A DNA stretch of 64,000 nucleotides. Source: Vibrio hepatarius. Its GTDB lineage: Bacteria > Pseudomonadota > Gammaproteobacteria > Enterobacterales > Vibrionaceae. The translations under genes were made by a program, and so were the position numbers. Positions 34,897 through 44,614 of the stretch are shown here, piece by piece; the first letter of the stretch is position 1; each line of letters begins with the position of its first letter. The notes below the pieces were generated by a model. That model did no database searches and was not told where the DNA came from. It saw only the letters and a program-made list of their open reading frames with translations. The stretch is from assembly GCF_011806575.1 (NCBI RefSeq), contig NZ_JAATOO010000006.1, forward strand, positions 1-64,000. Direction: 5' to 3'.

Positions 34897-35454
34897 TTAG
34901 ATTTTGCCTACTAGGTCTAGAGAAGGAGCTAGAGTCTCTTCGCCTTCTTTCCATTTCGCTGGGCAAACTTCGCCTGGGTGAGCGGCAACGTACTGAGCTG
35001 CTTTCACTTTACGTAGTAGGTCTTCTGCGTCACGGCCGATACCTTCAGCAGTGATTTCCATCGCTTGAATAGTACCTTCTGGGTCGATTAGGAACGTCGC
35101 ACGGTCTGCAAGACCTTGACCTTCACGCATTACACCGAAGTTGTTTGTGATGTTGCCAGTTTGGTCACCAAGCATGTAGTAGTTGATTTTGCCGATAGTT
35201 TCAGAGCTATCGTGCCATGCTTTGTGAGTGAAATGAGTGTCAGTCGACACTGAGTACACTTCAACACCGCGCTTTTGAAGCTCTTCGTAGTGGTCTGCTA
35301 GGTCACCAAGCTCTGTAGGACATACGAATGTGAAGTCAGCTGGGTAGAAGAAGAATACAGCCCATTTACCTAGAACGTCTTGTTCTGTTACTTCAACGAA
35401 TTCGCCTTGTTTGAATGCAGTTGCGCTAAATGGTTTGATTTTGGTGTTGATCAT
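34897..35454 (-). CDS. ahpC: Alkyl hydroperoxide reductase subunit C (2-Cys peroxiredoxin)
   Basis: 185 residues. The peroxidatic Cys45 is in [18 protein letters not shown] and the resolving cysteine is in [13 protein letters not shown] near residue 165. It matches the AhpC1 type, which forms decamers recycled by AhpF. It is encoded upstream of ahpF, and OxyR control is usual in the family but no site is claimed here. Confidence 0.95.
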   Translation of the reverse strand: MINTKIKPFSATAFKQGEFVEVTEQDVLGKWAVFFFYPADFTFVCPTELGDLADHYEELQKRGVEVYSVSTDTHFTHKAWHDSSETIGKINYYMLGDQTGNITNNFGVMREGQGLADRATFLIDPEGTIQAMEITAEGIGRDAEDLLRKVKAAQYVAAHPGEVCPAKWKEGEETLAPSLDLVGKI

Positions 35455-35660
35455 TTCTTTACTTTCCTTTCAGTTGTTTTGGATGAGCAAATCTTGCTGT
35501 CGGAAAGTATATTGTCATCTAGCGTGGGCTAGATAAAATCGCTTGTAGCTATCCTATTGATAGGTAAATCCGATTTTGGTTGATAGGCAAAACTGATGTA
35601 GCACGTAATCAGTCAATAGCTAGACCTGATGAAGCGCAAAACATAAGTGGCTTAGATACT

Positions 35661-36290
35661 TTAATGGCAACTGGCTTTAATGTGTGGTTGAGACTTCTGG
35701 CATATCGGTGGGATGTAAAGCTGGAGATAAGACTCGGTCAAACGTAATGCCTCTTTGGCCAGTTCTGGCGTGATGTAGCCGTATTTTCGATAGGAGAGTG
35801 AGTAAAGTTTGTCAGCGACTTGCAGGGAGATAGCGAAGATATTGATGGGTTGAGGTAACTGAGGGATATCGAAAAACTGGCGGTAAATCATTTCGACTTG
35901 TTGTCCCAGCTCTAGGTCATGCTCGGTATCGGCGTGTCCGAGTTCAGCGAAGGTGTGTCGGCCTAAGATTAACTTTTTCGCGATTGGGTTGTTATTATAA
36001 TATTCCACATAAGCGGTTTCGATCATTCGATTAATATCAGTCCAGTGAAATACTTTTTCATCATTAATACACTGCTTCAATAATAAATCAAAATCCTCAA
36101 AGACATTTTCTAATAAACAATGAAACAAGTTTTCTATGTTTGGATAATGATGATAAACCGTTGAAGTTGCCATGCCGCATTCTTTTGCGACGTCATACAT
36201 AGAAATATCAGTGGCTTCGCGCCTTTCCATCAGTCGGACAACCGCTTGGTTAATTTTGACCAGTTTTTTCTCTGTGTTAACTTTGCGCAT
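35661..36290 (-). CDS. TetR-family regulator, likely of the agmatine genes
   Basis: 209 residues from the ATG at 36290, which has GGATGGA nine bases upstream. Two starts further upstream (36305 ATG, 36320 TTG) are less well placed. The N-terminal TetR helix-turn-helix is AVVRLMERREATDISMYDVAKECGMATSTVYHHYPNIENLFHCLL, and a helical ligand domain follows. It is co-directional with and 110 bp downstream of the carbamate kinase gene. Regulation of the agmatine deiminase genes is inferred from position. Confidence 0.82.
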   Translation of the reverse strand: MRKVNTEKKLVKINQAVVRLMERREATDISMYDVAKECGMATSTVYHHYPNIENLFHCLLENVFEDFDLLLKQCINDEKVFHWTDINRMIETAYVEYYNNNPIAKKLILGRHTFAELGHADTEHDLELGQQVEMIYRQFFDIPQLPQPINIFAISLQVADKLYSLSYRKYGYITPELAKEALRLTESYLQLYIPPICQKSQPHIKASCH

Positions 36291-36400
36291 AATTAAATTG
36301 TCCATCCAAACTTCAATCAAACAAAATATATAAGGTCACGGCGTCAACGTCCGTTGGTTCGATCATATCTTTGACACCTGACCTTCAATTTCCGGGTTTG

Positions 36401-37309
36401 CTATCGCTGTACGTGAGTCCCCGATTTACCCTCAATGATTTCTAGCGCGCAGGAAAGATCACCGATGTGGCCGTTTTGTCCGGTGTTTTCAACAAACTGG
36501 CAGCACGCGTCTACTTTTGGCCCCATAGAACCCGCTGGAAAGCTGTACTGCTTCATTTGCTCTACGGTGACGTTCTCTAGTTTTTGCTCTTGTGGCGTGC
36601 CCCAGTTTAGGCAAACGTGGGTGCCGTCGGTAAGGATGAGTAGATGCTCAGCACCGATTTGCTCTGCGATCAATGCGGCTGTCATGTCTTTATCAATAAC
36701 CGCTTCAAAGCCTACATAAGCGCCGTCTTTTTCAATCACTGGAGCACCGCCGCCGCCACCACAAATGATTAGGTGCTCTTTCTCTAGCAAGTCTTTGATC
36801 GCTCTAATTTCTAACACTTCTTTTGGTTTCGGCGAAGGAACGACGCGTCGCCAGTGTGCGCCATCAGGTTTTACCACCCAACCATTGGCTTCAGCGAGTT
36901 GCTTGGCTTGTTCCTCGCTATAGACCGGGCCAATAAACTTGGAAGGATCGGCAACGGCAGGGTCGTTTGCGTCAACAACGATGCGCGTGAGAATCGTGAT
37001 GGTATAGCGGTCTTCAATCGCGGCGTTTAGCCCTTGTTGGATTAAATAGCCGATCATGCCTTGAGTTTCTGCGCCCAAAACGTCAAAGGGATAGGGAGGG
37101 CAATCTTTGTATGCGTCGTTTTGTAGCGAGAGTAATCCCACTTGAGGTCCATTACCGTGAACAATCACTAAGCGGTAGTCTTTACTCAATTCGGCGAGTG
37201 AGCTCGCGGTCTGAGCAATACTTTTCTGTTGGTTCTCACAGCTCATGATCTCGCCGCGTTGCAATAGAGCATTTCCCCCGACCGCAACAACAATAATAGG
37301 CTTAGACAT
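36401..37309 (-). CDS. arcC: Carbamate kinase
   Basis: 302 residues. Amino-acid kinase fold: VVAVGGNALLQRGE at the start, VHGNGPQVGLLSLQ, the ICGGGGGAPV loop, DKDMTAALIAEQ and ILTDGTHVCLNWG. It transfers phosphate from carbamoyl phosphate to ADP, giving ATP, CO2 and ammonia. It is divergent from the antiporter-aguA-carbamoyltransferase genes, which supply its carbamoyl phosphate, so it completes the energy-yielding agmatine pathway. Confidence 0.92.
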   Translation of the reverse strand: MSKPIIVVAVGGNALLQRGEIMSCENQQKSIAQTASSLAELSKDYRLVIVHGNGPQVGLLSLQNDAYKDCPPYPFDVLGAETQGMIGYLIQQGLNAAIEDRYTITILTRIVVDANDPAVADPSKFIGPVYSEEQAKQLAEANGWVVKPDGAHWRRVVPSPKPKEVLEIRAIKDLLEKEHLIICGGGGGAPVIEKDGAYVGFEAVIDKDMTAALIAEQIGAEHLLILTDGTHVCLNWGTPQEQKLENVTVEQMKQYSFPAGSMGPKVDACCQFVENTGQNGHIGDLSCALEIIEGKSGTHVQR

Positions 37310-37707
37310 ATAGAAATCTCCAAATAAGTGAAGTCAAAACAGACTTTCCACACTCTATTGAATTAAACATAGGTGATTGGAGATAAAAATCACAGTTCGA
37401 TTTCTATCCATATTTTGGCTTAGCAAACTATACCAATGTCACATAACTATTATTATTGGCGCGTTGAAGCTCGATATGTGATCTCGTATATATTTCGCTT
37501 GTTAGGCTAATAATCAAAGCTCTTCTTCGGTAATTTGATCAAGAACAACTATTGCGTCAGTTGTGAATATTTTTACTAAATATGTAGAAGATATTTCATT
37601 TTAAGCGCTACTAAATTCAGCAAAACCGATATTAAGTTTCCATCAAAGTTCGTTACGCAAATTTCACTTTTAATAATTGCCATATTCGGTAGTTAAGGAG
37701 CGAAACA
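37310..37707. promoter_or_regulatory. Divergent control region of the agmatine pathway genes
   Basis: This 398-bp AT-rich stretch lies between arcC and the antiporter gene and must hold both promoters. I see no strong palindrome that could be named the TetR operator. Confidence 0.4.
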
Positions 37708-39111
37708 ATGAGTAACGAAACTCAAGGAAAAATGGGGGTCATGAGTATTGCACTATTTACTTTATGTGCAGTACTTGTGGTCGACACTCTCACCGCATCC
37801 GCCAGTATAGGGGTCAGCTCGATCGGCTGGTGGGTTGTGATGCTAATCTTTTTTGTTATCCCTTACGGATTAATCACTTCTGAGCTAAGCACGACTTACC
37901 CGGGCGATGGCGGTATTTATGACTGGGTAAAAGAAGCGTTCAACTTTAAATGGGCGGTTCGTACCACCTGGTTTTACTGGATTAACGTCGGCTTATGGAT
38001 GCCAGCGGTATACATCATGTTCGCGGGCATGTTCGCCGAACTGTTTATGCCAGACCTCTCTTTGTGGGGACAAATCGCTATCTGTGTGGCGCTGACTTGG
38101 TTCACGGTCTGGATCTGTAATGTGTCAGCCGATATCGGTGTTTGGGTCACTAACATTGGTGCACTGCTAAAAATCTTGGTTATTGGCACGCTGGGTGTGG
38201 GCGGCTTTGTCTACGCAATGAAGAACGGTGTGGCGAACGAATTTACCTTCTCAGCCATAGTGCCAACGTTGGATTCTGCGGTCGCGTTTCTGCCAGCGAT
38301 TGTGTTCAACCTAATGGGCTTTGAGCTAGTGGCGACCATGACCAAAGAGATGAAAGACGTGCGCGATATGCCGAAAGCGGTGTTCTTATCGATTGGCATT
38401 ACGGCGTTCCTCTACATCTTCGGCACTATTGGCATCTTGATGGCGCTACCAGTAGCAAGCATCGGCTTGGTGGCGGGTCTTATCGACACATTCAAAACCT
38501 TGTTTGGTGACGGACCACTTGGCAACGCGATGGTGTACTTCTTTGGTGTCTGCGCGCTGCTAACCCTTATCGGCAACATGGTGAGTTGGACGATGGGCGC
38601 AAGCCGCGCTGCTGCAGAAGCGGCGCAAGAAGGTGAGTTACCAGCACCGGTGGCGAAGATGTCTGACAAAGGCTCGCCGGTTGGCGCGAACAACATCACC
38701 GGTATGGTGTCAACTGTGGTGATTCTATCTTACGCATTCTTTGCTCAAGGTAACGATGACTTGTTTTGGTCCATCTTTGCCTTCTCAAGCTGCATTTTCT
38801 TATTGCCTTACCTGTTTATGTTCCCTGCGTACCTAAAACTGCGTTTGGTAGATGGCGAACGTGAACGCCCATTCAAAGTACCGGGTGGTCTTGCAGCGCA
38901 ATGCATCATGTCAGTCGTGTGCTTCTTAGTCGTTTTCCAAGCGGTGGTGCTGTTCATCTTCCCAGAAGCCCTAGAGCTGACGGTAGCGGACTGGAACTAC
39001 ACCGCTCCAGTATTAATCGGCGTCATTGCCACGATCTTAATCGGTGAGTGGATCTTACTAGGCGCCTTGAAACGCAAAAATCAACAAGTCGAACAAAGAG
39101 CTAAGGCTTAG
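37708..39111 (+). CDS. APC-family permease, probable agmatine:putrescine antiporter
   Basis: 467 residues with about twelve hydrophobic segments and an AAGGAGCG ribosome site. The APC basic amino acid/polyamine antiporter pattern includes TASASIGVSSIGWWVVMLIFFVIPYGLITSELSTTYPGDGG and FNLMGFELVATMTKEMKD. It is 9 bp upstream of agmatine deiminase, so it should import agmatine in exchange for putrescine at the inner membrane, as AguD does in enterococci. The substrate is inferred from context. Confidence 0.85.
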   Translation: MSNETQGKMGVMSIALFTLCAVLVVDTLTASASIGVSSIGWWVVMLIFFVIPYGLITSELSTTYPGDGGIYDWVKEAFNFKWAVRTTWFYWINVGLWMPAVYIMFAGMFAELFMPDLSLWGQIAICVALTWFTVWICNVSADIGVWVTNIGALLKILVIGTLGVGGFVYAMKNGVANEFTFSAIVPTLDSAVAFLPAIVFNLMGFELVATMTKEMKDVRDMPKAVFLSIGITAFLYIFGTIGILMALPVASIGLVAGLIDTFKTLFGDGPLGNAMVYFFGVCALLTLIGNMVSWTMGASRAAAEAAQEGELPAPVAKMSDKGSPVGANNITGMVSTVVILSYAFFAQGNDDLFWSIFAFSSCIFLLPYLFMFPAYLKLRLVDGERERPFKVPGGLAAQCIMSVVCFLVVFQAVVLFIFPEALELTVADWNYTAPVLIGVIATILIGEWILLGALKRKNQQVEQRAKA

Positions 39112-39120
39112 TTCAGGAGA

Positions 39121-40218
39121 TTGACGATGAAAAAGCTATTAGAAACAACACCAAAACAAGATGGGTTCAGAATGCCAGGTGAGCACGAACCTCATAGCGA
39201 AATCTGGATGGCTTGGCCAGAGCGTACTGACAACTGGCGAAATGGTGCTAAACCAGCGCAGAAAGTGTTTGCCGAAGTGGCGAAACAAATCAACAAAACC
39301 ACACCTGTGACCATGTTGGTTAGCGCCGACCAATACGACAATGCGGTGTCTCGTCTGCCTGATGATATTCGCGTACTTGAAGTCTCTACCGACGATTCTT
39401 GGATGCGTGATATTGGCGCGAGCTATGTTGTCAACGATAAGGGTGAGCGTCGCGGTGTGGATTGGGAATTCAACGCATGGGGTGGATTTGTTGATGGTCT
39501 TTACTGGCCTTGGAAACGTGATGACCAAGTGGCGCAGAAGATGTGTGAAGTGACCGCAGACTCCCGTTACCGTGCACCAATCGTACTAGAAGGTGGCTCT
39601 ATCCACATTGACGGTGAAGGTACCTTATACACCACCGAAGAGTGCTTGCTTGATGAGAGCCGTAATCCGGATCTAAGCAAAGAAGAGCTGACCGAGGTGC
39701 TTTGCCAGCACCTCAACGTGGAGAAGATTATTTGGCTGCCACGCGGCTTGTATAACGATGAAACCAACGGCCACGTCGACAATATTCTCCACATTGTGAA
39801 ACCCGGCGAAGTGGTGCTGACCTGGTGTGACGACCAAAACGATCCGCAGTACGAAATCAGCCGCGAGGCGTACGACTGCCTAACTAGCCAAACGGATGCC
39901 AAAGGTCGCAAGATCGTCGTGCATAAATTGCCGATGCCGGGCCCGTTGTACATGGCGGAAGAAGAAGCGGCAGGCATTGATATCGCTGAAGGGATGGAAC
40001 GTGAAGCGGGCGAGCGTCTAGCTGCCTCTTACGCCAATTACCTCATCACCAATCACCAGATTGTTCTGCCTTTACTGGATGAGCGTTACGACGCTGAAGT
40101 GAAAGCGATTCTCGAGAACATTTACCCGGGTTACGAAGTAAACGGTGTTCCAGCTCGCGAGATCTTACTCGGTGGCGGCAATATTCACTGCATTACTCAA
40201 CAAGTACCACAAGTTTAA
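39121..40218 (+). CDS. aguA: Agmatine deiminase
   Basis: 365 residues, the normal length. Pentein fold with catalytic Cys357 in [14 protein letters not shown], the same position as in E. faecalis AgDI. Other guanidinium-site motifs are [34 protein letters not shown] and [10 protein letters not shown]. It hydrolyses agmatine to N-carbamoylputrescine and ammonia. The next gene cleaves the product, so this is the carbamoyltransferase-type pathway rather than the AguB amidohydrolase route. Confidence 0.95.
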   Translation: MTMKKLLETTPKQDGFRMPGEHEPHSEIWMAWPERTDNWRNGAKPAQKVFAEVAKQINKTTPVTMLVSADQYDNAVSRLPDDIRVLEVSTDDSWMRDIGASYVVNDKGERRGVDWEFNAWGGFVDGLYWPWKRDDQVAQKMCEVTADSRYRAPIVLEGGSIHIDGEGTLYTTEECLLDESRNPDLSKEELTEVLCQHLNVEKIIWLPRGLYNDETNGHVDNILHIVKPGEVVLTWCDDQNDPQYEISREAYDCLTSQTDAKGRKIVVHKLPMPGPLYMAEEEAAGIDIAEGMEREAGERLAASYANYLITNHQIVLPLLDERYDAEVKAILENIYPGYEVNGVPAREILLGGGNIHCITQQVPQV

Positions 40219-40296
40219 ACCCATTCAAATCCAACAACTTAAAACAAATGGGGCCGCTTTTGGCGAGCCCCAGACGACAAGAATAGGAATATTATT

Positions 40297-41343
40297 ATGA
40301 AATTACCTTCTTCAAGCGCGACTGACCTAAACAAAGCGAACATTGAGCACATGGTGTCGATGAAAGACTTCTCGGTTCAAGAGATGGACAACATGATGGA
40401 GCTAATGAGCTATTTAAAACAAGCTCGTAAAGACAATGCAATTCCACAACTATTTAAAGGCAAGTCGGTAGGGATGATTTTTGAAGCGGGCTCGACTCGA
40501 ACCCGTGTGTCTTTTGAAGTGGCGGCAACACTACTCGGCGGTCATGCGTTATTCCTATCACCAAAAGACATTCACCTAGGCGGTAAAGAGTCTATCGATG
40601 ATACCTCTCGTGTGCTTTCACGCATGTGTGATGTGATCATGGCGCGTACCAACAGCCCAGAAACATTGGATGGCTTACTAGAAATGTCGACCGTGCCTGT
40701 GATCAACGGCTTAGATACGCGTTTCCATCCAACTCAGATGCTGGCGGACTTGTTCACCATTCGCGAGCACATTACCGATGGACGCCAACTGAATGAACTG
40801 ACTTTGGCATTTATGGGTGACGCGACGGACGTGTGTCGTTCACTGATGTTGACTTGTGCGAAATACGGTATGGGCTTTAAGCAAATTGGTCCTAAGAAAT
40901 ACCAAATGGAACCTGAATGGGTAGAGTTGGCAGAGTCTTTCTGCAAAGAGTCTGGCGGCCATATTGAGATTACCGATGATGTGGAGCGAATCAGCGATTG
41001 CGATGTCGTCTACGGTGATAGCTTCTACTGGGTGACACAAATGGACGAGAAAGAAGAGCGCTTAGCAGCGTTTATGCCAGACTACGTGATCACCGAAGAG
41101 CTGATGGCAAAAGCTAAACCAGGGGCGATGTTGCTGCACTGCTTACCAGCGAACGACAAAGAAGAGGTAACTCGCGGCGCATTAGAAAGCGAATACTCAG
41201 TGGCGTTTGATGAAGCGGAAAACCGTTTGACTGCGCAAATGGCGATTTTAGTTTACTTCACGCACAAAGATACCGTCACACCGAGCGAAGAAACCATTAA
41301 ACGTCATGAAGACAAAATCTTAACTTTCCTAAGTACTTTGTAA
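40297..41343 (+). CDS. ptcA: Putrescine carbamoyltransferase
   Basis: 348 residues. Transcarbamoylase fold: carbamoyl-phosphate loop FEAGSTRTRVSFE (66-70 STRTR), HLGGKESIDDTSRVLSRMCDVIMAR, HPTQMLADLFTI and LLHCLPANDKEE. The family context and lack of an OTC-like ornithine loop favour putrescine carbamoyltransferase. It phosphorolyses N-carbamoylputrescine to putrescine and carbamoyl phosphate for the carbamate kinase. It lies 78 bp after aguA and ends in a terminator. Confidence 0.9.
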   Translation: MKLPSSSATDLNKANIEHMVSMKDFSVQEMDNMMELMSYLKQARKDNAIPQLFKGKSVGMIFEAGSTRTRVSFEVAATLLGGHALFLSPKDIHLGGKESIDDTSRVLSRMCDVIMARTNSPETLDGLLEMSTVPVINGLDTRFHPTQMLADLFTIREHITDGRQLNELTLAFMGDATDVCRSLMLTCAKYGMGFKQIGPKKYQMEPEWVELAESFCKESGGHIEITDDVERISDCDVVYGDSFYWVTQMDEKEERLAAFMPDYVITEELMAKAKPGAMLLHCLPANDKEEVTRGALESEYSVAFDEAENRLTAQMAILVYFTHKDTVTPSEETIKRHEDKILTFLSTL

Positions 41344-41428
41344 GTCGTCATCACTTGGCGGCCAAATAACAACGTTTACTGAGTATTTAGCATCAAATGT
41401 GACTAACTGCTGCGTTTGATTAAGTTCT

Positions 41429-41457
41429 AGCCCCAAGCTCTACGAGTCTGGGGCTTT
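41429..41457 (+). terminator. Terminator after the putrescine carbamoyltransferase gene
   Basis: AGCCCCA (41429-41435) pairs with TGGGGCT (41449-41455) around a 13-base loop, followed by TTTCTGTTG. The T tract is modest. Confidence 0.6.
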
Positions 41458-41599
41458 CTGTTGTACCAGGCATTAAGCGAAAACAGCGTGACGTACTCTC
41501 TAAGAAATTACATCCACACAAATTAAAATTGAAATGACGTTTTATTTTTATGTTATTATGAGGCTAAACTTTACTTTATTGAATTGAAGAGGGATTCCC

Positions 41600-42193
41600 A
41601 TGCAAAAGACAGTGGCTGTGTTACTAGCAGATGGTTTTGAAGAAGGCGAAGCGGTGGTGTTCATCGACGTGGTTCGACGCAGCGGTATGCAAGTTGACGT
41701 GCTGGCTTGTAAAGACAATGTCGTCATGAAAACCTATTTCGATACTCGTATCAGCGCTGATTTCACTTTGGCAGAAAAATTCGAACAGGATTACGACGCA
41801 GTCATGATGCCAGGTGGCCCTGAAGGAACGGACAATTTGACGAGTAACCCACTGGTGATTGAGTTTTTGAAACGTCACATAGATGCAGGAAAATACATTT
41901 GTGCGCTTTGTTCATCGCCAGCAAAAGTATTGGGCAAACATGGTCTGCTAGAAGGTAAACACTTCACAACGGGGAGTGGTTTGGAAACCTTAGTTGAGAA
42001 AGGGGAGTACTTAGACCGTAAAGTGGTTGTGGATGGTAACTTTATTACGGGCAAAGGTTTAGGCGTGAGCTTTGATTTTGCGCTGACGGTTGCTCAAACT
42101 CTTCGCACCGATGACCCAGACCATATTCTTTGGCAAGCGGACCACATTTATTACGAAGGTTGGCCAGAGTCTGTTGAGCGTATTGAAGCATAA
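41600..42193 (+). CDS. DJ-1/PfpI family protein
   Basis: 197 residues with a GAAGAGGG ribosome site. Closer to the DJ-1/YajL group than the copy at 2192: VAVLLADGFEEGEAVVFIDVVRRSG with the conserved Glu near 17, PGGPEGTDNL, and nucleophile Cys104 in ICALCSSPAKVLGKHGLLEGK. Such proteins act as glyoxalases or protein-repair factors in the cytosol. It is a single gene. Confidence 0.87.
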   Translation: MQKTVAVLLADGFEEGEAVVFIDVVRRSGMQVDVLACKDNVVMKTYFDTRISADFTLAEKFEQDYDAVMMPGGPEGTDNLTSNPLVIEFLKRHIDAGKYICALCSSPAKVLGKHGLLEGKHFTTGSGLETLVEKGEYLDRKVVVDGNFITGKGLGVSFDFALTVAQTLRTDDPDHILWQADHIYYEGWPESVERIEA

Positions 42194-42224
42194 GCTTATT
42201 GCCGCTTCTGCTTAAAAATTCGAG

Positions 42225-42263
42225 ATGTATGTCAGGTCGGTACGAATTCAACCTGACATACAT
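42225..42263. terminator. Long hairpin between convergent genes
   Basis: A 13-bp perfect stem (42225-42237 with 42251-42263) has a 13-base loop. It lies between the DJ-1 and binding-protein stops. Read on the minus strand, T's follow a few bases after the stem. Confidence 0.6.
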
Positions 42264-42272
42264 AAACCTAAA

Positions 42273-43355
42273 CTACAACTGCGTTACAAACGAACCACTT
42301 GGCGTGACTGGCAAGTATTTAGAGTAGAAGTCTAAGTACGCTTGCTTTGGATCTAAGTCTTTGAACTGCTCGGGATACATTGCTTTAGCGTAAAATTGCA
42401 GCATTGCGCCATCGAGAATGGTGCGGCATGCACCGTGATAAGCAGCATACATGCGGTTGTTCTTAACCGCTGCAATTGATGCCCAACCAATGCGCTGCTT
42501 AAATCCGGCCAAACGCTGCTTAGCAAGTTCTTCATCGACACCTTGTCCCATCACCATTGCGTCATCAGAGCTGCCTGACTCATAACCCGTCATGACAATC
42601 ACATCAGGGTTAGCAACGATAATTTGTTCTGGATTGAGTTTCCCCCACCATTCAACAAACGGCGCTGAAATATTGTCGCCACCCGCCATTGTAGCAATCG
42701 CCCCCCACATGTTTTTGCCAAAGGTATAGCCGACTTCATTCACGCCAGCAGCGCCATATTCGGTATAGACTTTCGGCTTTTCTAGCTTGGCAGACTCTAG
42801 TCGTTGGGTGATCATCTCTAGGTTCTGCTGGTATTCATTTGCGATTTTTGCTGCACGCTCTTCCTGGCCTGTGAGCACGCCAATCAGTTGTGTACTTTTG
42901 AGGTGACGCTCAAGAGTCTGCGCATTGTAGTCGACCACTACTACGGGGATGCCAGCATCTTCGATACGTTCAATTTCTGAACCGAGTCCCTTATATTGCC
43001 AGTCTGCCAGCATTAGGACGTCAGGGTTTAGACTAATCACTTTTTCAGCAGAAAACGTATTGGTATCGACACGGCCAATTTCAGGAATTTTGTCGAGGGA
43101 AGGGCGGTGCTTAACGTAGAGTTCCCAGTTTGCAGAGCGCGCTTGCCAAATGTACTTCGACATACCGACAACATTGTCATACGCCGCTTCTGTGCCAATC
43201 GCCATATAGTCTTCAGGGTAGAAACCGACAATCGCGCGTTTAGCTGGTGCGTCAAAGGTGACTTCTCGACCTAGTACGTCGGTAACGGTTGTGATTTCTG
43301 CAAATGCCGAAGCGCTGATCGTAAGCGCCGCAAAACTGAGTAGTGTTTTATACAT
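42273..43355 (-). CDS. Periplasmic iron-complex binding protein of an ABC importer
   Basis: 360 residues with a signal peptide of 19 residues (MYKTLLSFAALTISASAFA). A class III (FecB/BtuF-type) binding fold follows: ITTVTDVLGREVTFDAPAKRAIVGFYPEDYMAIG, LNPDVLMLADW, and an ANPDVIVMTG lobe. It delivers a ferric siderophore or related chelate to the permease encoded divergently 206 bp away. A Fur box lies in that gap. The ligand is unknown. Confidence 0.85.
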   Translation of the reverse strand: MYKTLLSFAALTISASAFAEITTVTDVLGREVTFDAPAKRAIVGFYPEDYMAIGTEAAYDNVVGMSKYIWQARSANWELYVKHRPSLDKIPEIGRVDTNTFSAEKVISLNPDVLMLADWQYKGLGSEIERIEDAGIPVVVVDYNAQTLERHLKSTQLIGVLTGQEERAAKIANEYQQNLEMITQRLESAKLEKPKVYTEYGAAGVNEVGYTFGKNMWGAIATMAGGDNISAPFVEWWGKLNPEQIIVANPDVIVMTGYESGSSDDAMVMGQGVDEELAKQRLAGFKQRIGWASIAAVKNNRMYAAYHGACRTILDGAMLQFYAKAMYPEQFKDLDPKQAYLDFYSKYLPVTPSGSFVTQL

Positions 43356-43437
43356 GGTGATTTAGACTCTTTTCTATATGCCAGAGTTCGCTGGCTCCCT
43401 TAGCTAAGTTATCGATGATAATATTTTTATTAATCGT

Positions 43438-43456
43438 TATGCAAATTATTATCATT
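43438..43456. promoter_or_regulatory. Fur box in the divergent importer promoter region
   Basis: TATGCAAAT-T-ATTATCATT has 9-1-9 symmetry with a perfect right half and 6 of 9 in the left half. It lies between the divergent binding-protein and permease genes and can control both. Confidence 0.6.
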
Positions 43457-43561
43457 TTTGTTAGTATGCCTGTTCAGGCAAATGGGCAGCGCGTTTGTCT
43501 AAAAACAAACCGCAGTGTCGTGGAAAAGAAAGTCAATTTTTAAGTAATCAGGTAGCGTTAG

Positions 43562-44614
43562 ATGCAATCCGAAGCAGTATTACAAGCCATTGAAAATCAG
43601 AGAAAGTATGAGCGGAAACGTTTTCTTGTACTCAGTGTTTTCTGCCTTATTTTAGTTGTCTCATTTGTGCTCGATATCATGACTGGACCATCAATGCTGG
43701 ATGCCAGTCGGGTTTTGTATGCGATATTGGAGTTTGTCGGTTTGCCGTTTCAGGTCGATGCCTCAACACAAGTCATTGTGACGAATTTACGTTTACCGAT
43801 TGCGCTTATGGCGATTATTGTCGGCGGTTCTCTCGGTGTTGGTGGGGCAGAGATGCAGACCTTGCTGAATAACTCAATGGCTAGTCCGTATACTTTGGGT
43901 ATGGCTGCGGCTGCGGGTTTCGGTGCTGCAATTACCCTTTATTTTGGTTCATTGGGTCTAGATAGTAATTACGCAGTACCGCTTGGCGCGTTCATTTGCT
44001 GCATGCTTTCAGCGTGTTTCCTCTTTGCCTTGGCTTCGATGCGCCATATCAGCTCTGGTCAACTAATACTGGCGGGTATTGCATTGTTGTTTTTGTTCCA
44101 GTCGCTGTTGTCTTTGGTGCAATTTGTCTCGTCTCCGGAGTTAAGTCAGCAAATCCTATTCTGGCTTTTCGGTAGTCTGTCGAAATCAAACTGGGGAAAT
44201 TTATTCATTACCTCAGTGGTAGTCATCACTGGCGTCGTGTTGTTACTCAAAGATTCTTGGAAATTAACTGCACTACGGTTAGGAGAAGAGCGGGCCAAAA
44301 GTGTTGGTGTTAATGTCGCAAAGTTGCGTTTGAAGACACTATTCATCGTTGCTTTGATGACAGCGACGGTGACCAGTTTTGTCGGCATCATTGGATTTGT
44401 TGGTATTGTAGCGCCAAATATTGCCAAAATTTTGGTTGGAGAAGACCAGCGGTTCTTTTTACCTCTTTCTTTTCTAATTGGTGCGTTTCTCCTTTCTACT
44501 GCGTCTGTTCTTTCAAAAGTAATTGTGCCCGGCGCACTGTTTCCAATCGGGATTGTGACCGCAATTATTGGCGTGCCCTTCTTCTTTTGGTTGATTATCG
44601 CTAGGAGAGGTTAA
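43562..44614 (+). CDS. FecCD-family ABC importer permease
   Basis: 350 residues with about nine or ten hydrophobic segments. Family motifs include NLRLPIALMAIIVGGSLGVGGAEMQTLLNNSMASPYTLGM and IGFVGIVAPNIAKILVGEDQRFFLPLSFLIGAFLL. It forms the homodimeric channel of an iron-chelate importer in the inner membrane. Its stop overlaps the ATG of the ATPase gene, so the two are co-translated. Confidence 0.9.
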   Translation: MQSEAVLQAIENQRKYERKRFLVLSVFCLILVVSFVLDIMTGPSMLDASRVLYAILEFVGLPFQVDASTQVIVTNLRLPIALMAIIVGGSLGVGGAEMQTLLNNSMASPYTLGMAAAAGFGAAITLYFGSLGLDSNYAVPLGAFICCMLSACFLFALASMRHISSGQLILAGIALLFLFQSLLSLVQFVSSPELSQQILFWLFGSLSKSNWGNLFITSVVVITGVVLLLKDSWKLTALRLGEERAKSVGVNVAKLRLKTLFIVALMTATVTSFVGIIGFVGIVAPNIAKILVGEDQRFFLPLSFLIGAFLLSTASVLSKVIVPGALFPIGIVTAIIGVPFFFWLIIARRG

